Shown one piece after another: positions 1-5,946 of a stretch of DNA of 9,143 nt (position 1 is its first letter; every line of letters starts with the position of its first letter). The stretch covers positions 1 through 9,143 of the forward strand of contig JAKBCX010000032.1 in assembly GCA_021807465.1 (NCBI GenBank), written 5' to 3'. The notes under the pieces are model-generated. The model was given only the letters and a program-made list of their open reading frames with translations. It did no database searches and had not been told where the DNA came from. The DNA comes from Pseudomonadota bacterium (lineage in GTDB: Bacteria; Pseudomonadota; Alphaproteobacteria; Acetobacterales; Acetobacteraceae). The translations under genes and the position numbers were made by a program.

Positions 1-630
1 GCGGTGGTGCCGGTTGTGCTGTTCTCGCTGGTGGGGCTGTGGTCCTCCACGCATGTGCTCTACCATTGGGCCGCGCCCGGCTACCTTATGCTGTTTCCCG
101 CGCTGGGCGATTGGGCGGCGCGATTCCGCCCGCGCCTGCGTAATGCGGTGGCCCGCGTCACGGCGGTTTTGCTGGGTGGTGCCGTGCTTATTCTGGCGGG
201 CGAGGTTTCTCTTGGCATTATCCCGCGCCTCAACCATGCCTTCCCGCCCGGCAAATCGCCCTTGCTGCAGGCCGTGGACTGGGATTCCGTGGCCGCGCAA
301 ATCCCCCCCGGCATCGACGCCCTGGCAGCGCAGCGCTGGTTCGATGCCGGCAAGCTGGGCTACGCGCTGCGCAACCAGCACATTGCCATTACCGTGTTCG
401 GAGCAGACCCGCACCAGTTCGGCTTTTCAGTGCCGCCCGCATCGCTCATCGGCAAAAACGTGCTGCTCATCGCCATGCCCGGTAATGTAACCAGCAGCTA
501 CGAGCATTACGCCCCTTATTTCCGCAGCCTCAAACCCGGCCCGGCGCTCATTGTGCAGCATCTGGGCGCGGTGCTGCTGGTCATCCCCAGCTTCATCGGC
601 ACGGATTTGCTGAAAGCGCCGCCCGGCTAA
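1..630 (+). CDS. GT39/ArnT-like membrane glycosyltransferase, C-terminal part (5' end outside window)
   Basis: The reading frame is open from the first base, so the gene begins upstream; 209 residues are visible, ending in TAA at 628-630. The fragment starts in a hydrophobic helix and contains HVLYHWAAPGYL at fragment residues 18-29. This resembles the (P)HWxAPxYL motif near the last membrane helices of many GT39/PMT-2 (ArnT-like) lipid-linked sugar transferases. A second hydrophobic segment lies at about residues 47-72. A roughly 130-residue hydrophilic C-terminal domain follows, with ADPHQFGF and IGKNVLLI, consistent with the periplasmic domain of that family. Such enzymes move a sugar from a polyprenyl-phosphate carrier to a lipid or protein acceptor in the inner membrane. 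The catalytic N-terminal loops are not in view, so substrate and exact subfamily cannot be told. The downstream gene is convergent and shares the stop region. Confidence 0.72.
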   Translation, partial: AVVPVVLFSLVGLWSSTHVLYHWAAPGYLMLFPALGDWAARFRPRLRNAVARVTAVLLGGAVLILAGEVSLGIIPRLNHAFPPGKSPLLQAVDWDSVAAQIPPGIDALAAQRWFDAGKLGYALRNQHIAITVFGADPHQFGFSVPPASLIGKNVLLIAMPGNVTSSYEHYAPYFRSLKPGPALIVQHLGAVLLVIPSFIGTDLLKAPPG

Positions 631-836
631 TTGCCCATGACAGCGGCAATAAGCATGGCACTGAACGCCGTGCTGGGCGCGTAGTTGCGGACATAATCCA
701 CCAGCCGCCGCCGCTCAGCGGGCGGGTTGCGCGCCTTGCCGCAATGGGCCTCGGTATATTCCGGCAATTTGTCCAAAAGCGAGAAAGTTTCGTTCTTGGC
801 GATTTCCACGAGCCATTCTTCGTATGTGTCGATCAT
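627..836 (-). CDS. Small hypothetical protein, 69 aa
   Basis: I do not recognise this protein. It begins MIDTYEEWLVEIAKNE, has a polar, charged middle (HCGKARNPPAERRRLVDYVRNY) and a mildly hydrophobic C-terminus (AFSAMLIAAVMGN, about residues 57-69). It has one cysteine, no signal peptide and no catalytic motif. The N-terminal half looks amphipathic and helical. The composition is that of a real soluble protein rather than a GC-rich shadow frame, and no other gene covers this strand or the opposite one. No strong Shine-Dalgarno sequence precedes the ATG. Its TAG stop (629-627) interlocks with the TAA stop of the convergent glycosyltransferase. It lies downstream of hsp20 but beyond that gene's terminator, so it probably has its own promoter. 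Confidence 0.6.
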   Translation of the reverse strand: MIDTYEEWLVEIAKNETFSLLDKLPEYTEAHCGKARNPPAERRRLVDYVRNYAPSTAFSAMLIAAVMGN

Positions 837-915
837 TATGCTGGAATCTCAAGCGAATCACTCTGATTTGCCGAGATAACCATTGAACGGGCACGGGCAA
901 TAGTATGCACACGCA

Positions 916-946
916 CAGATGGCATGCCAATGTAGCATACCATCTG
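916..946. repeat. 12-bp inverted repeat with 7-base loop
   Basis: The arms are CAGATGGCATGC (916-927) and GCATACCATCTG (935-946), separated by seven bases. They match at 11 of 12 positions. In RNA made from the minus strand the single mismatch becomes a G-U wobble, so the hairpin is better in that direction. It lies between the hsp20 terminator and the start of the 69-residue gene. It has no U-run after it, so it is not a typical terminator. It could be an operator, a leader hairpin of the 69-residue gene or an RNA 3'-end stabiliser. Confidence 0.6.
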
Positions 947-955
947 GGCACGCAT

Positions 956-982
956 AAAAAAGGGGAGCTTGAAGCCCCCCTT
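956..982 (-). terminator. Rho-independent terminator of hsp20
   Basis: On the minus strand AAGGGGGGC pairs with GCUCCCCUU around a UUCAA loop, giving a 9-bp stem with one G-U pair. It is followed directly by a U-run (bases 959-956). It starts about 20 bases past the hsp20 stop codon. The plus-strand reading has no U-run, so it works for the minus direction only. Confidence 0.85.
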
Positions 983-1003
983 CCCTGGTTCCGAACAGCC
1001 AGA

Positions 1004-1450
1004 TTACGCGGCGTGCGGCAGCTCGGCACGTTTGGGGGCCGGAGCGTTAATGGCAATGCGGCGCGGCTTGGCGCTTTCCGGCACCTCGCGGCGCAGGGCG
1101 ATGTGCAGCAGCCCGTTCACCAGCTCGGCGCCATCCACCACCATATGGTCGGCCAGGGCAAAACGGCGCGAGAAGGCACGCGCGGCAATGCCGCGATGCA
1201 GATACTCGGCCTTCTCCTCTGGCTCGGCCACCTTGCCGGACACAAGCAGCGCGTTATCCTTCACCGTAAGCTCAATATCTTCAGGCCCAAACCCGGCCAC
1301 GGCCAAGGTAACGCGGTAAGCATCCTCACCAGTCTTTTCGATGTTGTAAGGCGGATAGCCGGTGGCGTCCTGCGGCAGCGTATCCACAAGCCGGGCAAGA
1401 CGGTCGAAGCCGATGGCGGTACGGAAAAGCGGCGCGAAATCGTAAGTCAT
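1004..1450 (-). CDS. hsp20: Small heat shock protein, Hsp20/IbpA family, 148 aa
   Basis: This is an ATP-independent cytoplasmic holdase that binds unfolding proteins and passes them to DnaK/ClpB. The short N-terminal arm (MTYDFAPLFRTAIGFDRL) matches the start of alphaproteobacterial IbpA-type proteins. The alpha-crystallin domain runs from about residue 34 (YPPYNIEK) to 125, with VAGFGPEDIEL at 51-61, EYLHRGIAARAFSRRFAL at 82-99 and the signature NGLLHIALRREVPE at 112-125. The C-terminal tail carries the I-x-I oligomerisation motif (I132, I134). The length is normal. The start is fixed by AAGGAGGU seven to eight bases before ATG. The gene stands alone, with its own promoter, a long structured leader and a strong terminator. 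The leader suggests heat control at both transcription and translation. Family assignment is secure; the exact paralogue name is not. Confidence 0.95.
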   Translation of the reverse strand: MTYDFAPLFRTAIGFDRLARLVDTLPQDATGYPPYNIEKTGEDAYRVTLAVAGFGPEDIELTVKDNALLVSGKVAEPEEKAEYLHRGIAARAFSRRFALADHMVVDGAELVNGLLHIALRREVPESAKPRRIAINAPAPKRAELPHAA

Positions 1451-1456
1451 TAGTAA

Positions 1457-1553
1457 ACCTCCTTTAGAAGCAAGGTATTTTCGTCAGTCTCAGAAACAGC
1501 CCGCGAACCCCCGTGATGGCGGATTCGGTGGGCGCCCGGCCCCTCATCGAGGC
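1457..1553 (-). promoter_or_regulatory. ROSE-like RNA thermometer in the hsp20 leader
   Basis: Three successive hairpins can be drawn in the transcript. First, GCCUC/GGGGC around GAUGA (1553-1539). Second, CGAAUCC/GGGUUCG, seven pairs (1527-1504). Third, ACCUUGCUU-CUA-AAGGAGGU (1476-1457), which buries the whole Shine-Dalgarno sequence. The third contains the U(U/C)GCU motif that defines ROSE elements, placed just upstream of the Shine-Dalgarno, with the bulged G expected opposite it. In known ROSE elements this imperfect helix melts on heating and frees the ribosome binding site. Gene context (hsp20) and position match the family; thermal behaviour is inferred. Confidence 0.85.
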
Positions 1554-1568
1554 AACCAGGCAATAGGT

Positions 1569-1597
1569 ATTATAGGAATATTTTCGCGCGCTGCAAG
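1569..1597 (-). promoter_or_regulatory. hsp20 promoter, overlapping sigma-32 and sigma-70-like elements
   Basis: The minus strand reads CTTG (1597-1594), 17 bases, then CCTATAAT (1576-1569). This fits the alphaproteobacterial RpoH pattern CTTG-N17/18-CYTATNT except for one base of the -10. The same DNA also reads TTGCAG-N16-TATAAT, a good sigma-70 promoter. Transcription would start near 1562 and give a leader of about 110 bases that contains the ROSE hairpins. Confidence 0.7.
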
Positions 1598-1654
1598 ATG
1601 ATTTGTGTGCCCGCGCAGCCTGACTCGTTCTATCCGGCACGTTGCGCAGGCCGG

Positions 1655-3283
1655 TCAGCCTGCGGCGGCCACCAGATTACCCCCTACCAGGCGCCAGATG
1701 CGGTCCAGTGTCTCCATGCCCGTCAGACGGTGCAAGATAAGCAGCACGGTGCGACCCTCGGTCACGGTGTTGAGTGTGCGGAAAAACTTCTGCTCGGTGG
1801 CGGCATCCAACCCGGCGCAAGGCTCGTCCAGCACCAGAATCGGCGCATCCATGAGCAATGTGCGCGCCAGCACCAGCCGCCGCCCCTGCCCGCCAGAGAG
1901 CGTGGCACCGCCCTCGCCCACCCAGGTTTCCAGCCCTTCGGGCAGAGCGCGCACCATGCCGGCAAGCTGCGCCGCCTCCAGCGCCGCCCATAGCTTGGCG
2001 TCATCCGCCACGGGGTCGCCAATGAGCAGATTATTACGGATGGTGTCTGCAAAAAGATGTGTGGTCTGGCTGAGATACGCGATGCGGTGGCGTAGCGCCT
2101 CGGCGGGCAGACTGGCGATTTCCGTGCCACCCAGGCGTATCTTGCCCCCCTCCGGCGCCACCAGCTTGAGCAGCAGCGCGGCGATGGTGGATTTTCCGGC
2201 ACCCGAAGGCCCGAGAATAGCCGTGCGCGAGCCTTGCGGAAGCTGAAGCGATAGATTCTCGAACACGTAAGGCCGGTCCGGCCCGTAGCGGAAACTTACA
2301 TGCTCAAACGCCACGGCATTGCGCGAGGGCATGGGCGATGGCGCCATCGGTTCGGGCACGGGCGGCGGGGCCTCGGCAGCCTGCACCACGCGCGCGGCGG
2401 CGGCGGCGGCTTGGCCATACAGCACGCCTGCACGCGGCAGGCCCAGCACGGTCTCAAACGCCGCGATAAGCACCAGCACCGCCACCAGCGCAGGCATGGG
2501 CAGGCCAAAAAACCCCAGCAGAATGGCCAAGAGAATCGCGGCCTGGGCAAAAATGTAGGATTGCGCGTTGAGTGTGCTGGTGCGCGCCACCAGCTCGCGC
2601 TGCGCGGCCAGCAAGGCGGCCTCGCGCGCTTGCACGGCGGCCAGCATCCGGCCTTCGGCCTCGAACACTTTCACCTCGCGCAAGCCTTGCAGCGCGTCGA
2701 GCGCGGCGGAACGCAAGCCAGCCATGGCCAGCCCGGCCTTGCCGCCATTGCTGGCCGCCGCCCGCGCCGCGCGCACGGGCATGTAGAAGGCCACAAGCAG
2801 AAACGGCACAATGGCCAGCGGCGCCAGCCCGTGCTCGCGCCACAGCACCCAGCCTAGCACGGGGGCCAGCAGCAGTGCCGAGAGTCCGGGCACGAAAATG
2901 CGCAGAAACAGCCCGTCCAGCGTGTCCACATCATTCACCAGCCGGGTGAGCGCATCGCCCGCGCGGCGGAAGCCAAGCCCGCCCGCGGCGCTGGCGGCCA
3001 GGCCGCGGAACATCCACACACGCACATCGGCCAGGGCGCGGAAAATGGCCGCATGGCCGATCAGCCGCTCCAAATAGCGCAGCACCACGCGGGCGGCGCC
3101 TGTATATTGCAGCAGGAGCGGCACGGCGAGCGGCAGGCCCAACAGCATGGCGGCAAGGTAATGGCCGGACACGCCCATAAGCCCAAGGCCAGCAGCCAGC
3201 GCCGCCAGCGCCAGCAGCACGGCCAGGGTGAGCCACAGAAAATGCCGCCCCCAAAGGGTGGCGATGCGTAAAACCGGGTTCAT
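1655..3283 (-). CDS. cydC: CydC, ABC exporter subunit for cytochrome bd assembly, 542 aa
   Basis: CydC forms a heterodimer with CydD in the inner membrane; the complex is required to assemble cytochrome bd oxidase and has been described as a thiol (cysteine/glutathione) exporter and more recently a haem transporter. Six membrane helices fit at about 13-36, 41-62, 125-148, 150-173, 243-262 and 264-285. The CydC-specific segment RYLERLIGHAAIFR (69-82) is present; its H77 aligns by eye with E. coli CydC H85, reported as a haem ligand. The DVDTLDGLFLR stretch (118-128) is also typical. The nucleotide-binding domain has Walker A GPSGAGKST (358-366), Q-loop Q406, LSGGQ (462-466), Walker B ILVLDEP (482-488) and H518, all intact. 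The ATG overlaps the cydD stop as ATGA, with GGAG upstream inside cydD, so translation is coupled. No clear terminator follows before the hsp20 promoter. Confidence 0.93.
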   Translation of the reverse strand: MNPVLRIATLWGRHFLWLTLAVLLALAALAAGLGLMGVSGHYLAAMLLGLPLAVPLLLQYTGAARVVLRYLERLIGHAAIFRALADVRVWMFRGLAASAAGGLGFRRAGDALTRLVNDVDTLDGLFLRIFVPGLSALLLAPVLGWVLWREHGLAPLAIVPFLLVAFYMPVRAARAAASNGGKAGLAMAGLRSAALDALQGLREVKVFEAEGRMLAAVQAREAALLAAQRELVARTSTLNAQSYIFAQAAILLAILLGFFGLPMPALVAVLVLIAAFETVLGLPRAGVLYGQAAAAAARVVQAAEAPPPVPEPMAPSPMPSRNAVAFEHVSFRYGPDRPYVFENLSLQLPQGSRTAILGPSGAGKSTIAALLLKLVAPEGGKIRLGGTEIASLPAEALRHRIAYLSQTTHLFADTIRNNLLIGDPVADDAKLWAALEAAQLAGMVRALPEGLETWVGEGGATLSGGQGRRLVLARTLLMDAPILVLDEPCAGLDAATEQKFFRTLNTVTEGRTVLLILHRLTGMETLDRIWRLVGGNLVAAAG

Positions 3284-5010
3284 ACCGTCTCACTCCGCCA
3301 GCTCGCGTAGCGCAGCGCGTCTAAATCCACCCGCTTGGCGCCTATGGTTTTGGCAAAATCCATGGCCTGGGTGGAATGGGTGGCCAGCACGACCGTTCTG
3401 CCAATGGAAAGATGCCGCAAACTCTCCAGCAAATCACGCTCCACCGCGGGGTCCAGATGCGCTGTGGGTTCATCCAGCAGCAGCAGCGGGGCATCTTTGA
3501 GGAAAGCACGGGCAATGGCAATGCGCTGCGCCTGCCCGCCGGACAGCCCGAACCCGCCCTCGCCCAGCATGGTTTTCAGCCCGTTGGGCAGGGCGGCAAT
3601 CAGCTCGGCCAGATGCGCATGGCGTATGGCATCAGCCAGTTGCGTCTCGCTCGCCTCTGGGCGGCCGAAACGGATATTCTCCTCGATCGTGCCCGCGAAA
3701 ATCACCGGCTTCTGGCCGATCCAGCCCAGCATCTTGGTGCGCGCGGCGGGCACCAGCGTATCCAGCGGCGCGCCATTAATTGTTACCAAACCCGATTGCG
3801 GGGCGAGGAAGCCGAGAATGAGGTCCATGATGGTGGATTTGCCGGTGCCAGACGCGCCGGTGAGCAGCAAGACTTCGCCCTTACCAACGCGGAATGAAAG
3901 ATTTTCCAGCACTGGCCTGCCCTGTTCCCAGCCAAAGGTCACACGCTCAAACCCCAGCGTGACGCCATGCGCGGCGACGGAGCGTATATTCACCGGCGGC
4001 ACGGGGTCGGGCGGCGGGGGCAGATGCATGAATTCATCCGCCACGGCTTCCACCGCCATGCGGTCCGCATACACGGCGGAAAAGGCACGGAGCGGGGCAA
4101 AAAACTCCGGTGTGAGCAGCACCAGGAACAGCGCCGTGGGCGCCAGCGCCAAATGCCCGTGCAGCAGCGGCGAAAAACGCAGCACGATGAGGATGAGCGC
4201 GGCAGCGGCGGCCAGGTCCAGCGCCGTGGATGAGAGAAACGCCACGCGCAGCACGCGCATGGTGCGCTGGCGCAGCTCCGCCGCCGCGGCCTCCAGCGCC
4301 TTGGCCTCGTCGCCCGCGCGCCCGGCCAGCACCAGGGTGGAAATGCCGCGTATGCGGTCGAGGAAGCGCGTTTGCAGGCGCGTCATTGCGACAAATTGTT
4401 TCTTGGCCGCCACGGCGGCGCCAATGCCGGCCAGCGCCATGGCAAAGGGCACGAAAAGCCCGGCGATGATGAGAATGAGGCCCGCGCGCCAATCGGCATA
4501 CAGAGCGGCGATACCCAGCAAGGCCGGGCCGGTAATGGCCTGAGCGGTGGCGGGAATCCAGCGCCCGTGAAACCCGTCCATCGCTTCCACACGGTCCACC
4601 GCCGTGGCTGCCAGCTCGGCGGAATGGCGGCCGCGCAGCTTGGCGGGGCCAAGTGCCAGAAGCGTGCTGAGCACGCCCCCGCGCAGGCGGCGGCGCGCGG
4701 CGGCGCCAAGCTCGAATCCTTCACGCTCGGCCAGCATTTGCAAATAGGCGCGCAGCAGCACGGCGGCGGCAAAGCCCAGCGTGGCCAGCGCCATGCCGCC
4801 CGCGCCGTGCCACACATGCAGCATGGCGGCCAGCAGCACCGCCGCGCAGCCCGCTTGCGCAATAGCGGCCAGCGATTGCAGTGCGCCCAGCGCCATGGCC
4901 CAGCGTGCCGCCACAAAGCCCCGGCGCTGCTCCGCCTTTATCCAGGGGTTTGCCCGCCGCCCCCTGGTTTTGCGTTCATTCTTTTCCAAGGGTCCGGCGC
5001 TATGGTCCAT
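3280..5010 (-). CDS. cydD: CydD, ABC exporter subunit for cytochrome bd assembly, 576 aa
   Basis: This is the partner of CydC and the first gene of the pair. After a basic, soluble N-terminus (residues 1-31) come membrane helices at about 36-66, 70-92, 150-172, 174-200, 256-280 and 288-312. CydD-type features are HSAELAATAVDRVEAMDGFHGR (129-150) and TRFLDRIRGISTLVLAGRA (214-232), which correspond to the E. coli CydD segments around the intracellular loops. The nucleotide-binding domain carries Walker A GASGTGKST (385-393), Q433, LSGGQ (489-493), Walker B LLLLDEP (509-515) and H545. Length is normal. The chosen ATG has only a weak GGGG-like ribosome binding site; the leading residues to about NPWIKAEQ are the only uncertain part. 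It is divergent from panC. The cydAB genes themselves are not in this window. Confidence 0.92.
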   Translation of the reverse strand: MDHSAGPLEKNERKTRGRRANPWIKAEQRRGFVAARWAMALGALQSLAAIAQAGCAAVLLAAMLHVWHGAGGMALATLGFAAAVLLRAYLQMLAEREGFELGAAARRRLRGGVLSTLLALGPAKLRGRHSAELAATAVDRVEAMDGFHGRWIPATAQAITGPALLGIAALYADWRAGLILIIAGLFVPFAMALAGIGAAVAAKKQFVAMTRLQTRFLDRIRGISTLVLAGRAGDEAKALEAAAAELRQRTMRVLRVAFLSSTALDLAAAAALILIVLRFSPLLHGHLALAPTALFLVLLTPEFFAPLRAFSAVYADRMAVEAVADEFMHLPPPPDPVPPVNIRSVAAHGVTLGFERVTFGWEQGRPVLENLSFRVGKGEVLLLTGASGTGKSTIMDLILGFLAPQSGLVTINGAPLDTLVPAARTKMLGWIGQKPVIFAGTIEENIRFGRPEASETQLADAIRHAHLAELIAALPNGLKTMLGEGGFGLSGGQAQRIAIARAFLKDAPLLLLDEPTAHLDPAVERDLLESLRHLSIGRTVVLATHSTQAMDFAKTIGAKRVDLDALRYASWRSETV

Positions 5011-5023
5011 GCTGCATGTCTAA

Positions 5024-5059
5024 CCCCGCTATCCCCTCTTGCCCAGAGGGGCGGCGGGG
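5024..5059. repeat. Nested palindrome in the cydD-panC divergent gap
   Basis: An inner perfect repeat, CCCCTCT (5033-5039) and AGAGGGG (5045-5051), is nested inside an outer perfect repeat, CCCCGC (5024-5029) and GCGGGG (5054-5059). This gives a 13-bp stem with a small internal loop and a 5-base apical loop. It sits between two divergent start codons and would fold in either strand. No U-run follows in either direction. It could be an operator shared by the two genes, or a copy of a dispersed palindromic (REP-like) repeat; the CCCCTCT...AGAGGGG core resembles such elements. Confidence 0.6.
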
Positions 5060-5099
5060 CTGGACGGCACAAGCAAAATGGTCGACACCCCGCACTGCC

Positions 5100-5924
5100 A
5101 TGATTATCGCCAGAACACTTGCTGAACTGAACGAGGCCCGTAACACGCTTGGCCCCGTAGGATTTGTGCCCACAATGGGGGCGCTGCATGAAGGGCATTT
5201 ATCGCTGGTGGAGGCCGCCAAGGCGGGCGGCCTGCCCGTGGCGGCGAGTATTTTCGTCAACCCCACGCAATTTGGGCCGAAGGAGGACCTCGCCCGCTAC
5301 CCGCGCGACGAGGCAGGCGACCTGGCCAAGCTGGAAGGCGCTGGCTGCGCCCTGGTCTGGCTGCCAAGCGTGGACGTAATGTACCCGCCGCATGGCGCGA
5401 CGATGATTCATGTAAACGGCCCGGCCACGCATTGGGAAGGCGCTTCCCGCCCCGGCCATTTTGCCGGGGTGGCAACCGTAGTGGCCAAGCTGTTTGGCCA
5501 GATACGCCCAGAGGCCGCTTATTTTGGCGAGAAAGACTGGCAGCAGGTACAGGTGGTACGGCGCATGGTAGCCGATTTGCATCTGCCCGTGCGTATTGTG
5601 CCCGTGCCCACACGGCGCGAGCCATCCGGCCTCGCGCTGTCCTCACGCAATGCCTACCTTACGCCCCAGGAGCATAGCGCCGCGCCAGCGCTGCACGCCG
5701 CCCTGGCACATGCGGCGCGTGAGATTGTGGCGGGCAAGGAAGTTGCCGCCACCCTGCACCATGCGCGGCATGAGGTGGCGCAGGCCGGTTTGGTGCCGGA
5801 TTATATCGCGCTGGTGCATGCCGAGACGCTGGAGCCGATTTCCGGCCTGGTGCGCCCTGCCCGGCTTATTGCCGCCGCCAAGCTGGGCCATGTGCGGCTG
5901 CTGGATAATATTCCGGTTGGGTGA
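5100..5924 (+). CDS. panC: Pantothenate synthetase, 274 aa
   Basis: The enzyme is cytoplasmic and condenses pantoate with beta-alanine using ATP, via a pantoyl-adenylate, in the last step of vitamin B5 synthesis on the way to coenzyme A. All signatures are present: PTMGALHEGH (24-33) with the HIGH-like ATP site, SIFVNPTQFGPKEDLARYPR (50-69), GHFAGVATVV (119-128) for pantoate, YFGEKDWQQVQVVRRM (141-156) and GLALSSRNAYL (177-187) with the KMSKS-like nucleotide loop. Length is normal for the family. The start MIIARTLAEL fits other PanC proteins; the frame is open further upstream to 4881, but that part runs over cydD and has no family similarity. No recognisable Shine-Dalgarno sequence precedes the ATG. 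panB is not adjacent. The gene ends 11 bp before the end of the convergent permease gene. Confidence 0.95.
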   Translation: MIIARTLAELNEARNTLGPVGFVPTMGALHEGHLSLVEAAKAGGLPVAASIFVNPTQFGPKEDLARYPRDEAGDLAKLEGAGCALVWLPSVDVMYPPHGATMIHVNGPATHWEGASRPGHFAGVATVVAKLFGQIRPEAAYFGEKDWQQVQVVRRMVADLHLPVRIVPVPTRREPSGLALSSRNAYLTPQEHSAAPALHAALAHAAREIVAGKEVAATLHHARHEVAQAGLVPDYIALVHAETLEPISGLVRPARLIAAAKLGHVRLLDNIPVG

Positions 5925-5928
5925 GCGG

Positions 5929-5946
5929 CGGGCGCTTAACCGCCCG
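5929..5946. repeat. Small hairpin between convergent panC and permease genes
   Basis: CGGGCG (5929-5934) and CGCCCG (5941-5946) form a perfect 6-bp stem around a 6-base loop that contains the permease stop codon. It lies in the 11-bp gap between the two gene ends and reaches into the permease gene. There is no U-run on either strand, so it is at best a weak bidirectional end structure. Confidence 0.4.

Noticed and set aside
905..1453. 182-codon plus-strand open frame over hsp20
   Set aside because: It is antisense to a clear Hsp20 gene and runs through its terminator and start codon; no domain is seen.
3335..4543. 402-codon plus-strand open frame
   Set aside because: It lies wholly antisense to cydD, whose motifs are intact. 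The translation is Ser/Ala/Arg-rich without domains, as expected for a GC-rich shadow frame.
4881..5099. 73-residue N-terminal extension of PanC
   Set aside because: It overlaps cydD and the divergent promoter gap, and the residues bear no similarity to PanC; the family start is MIIARTLAEL at 5100.
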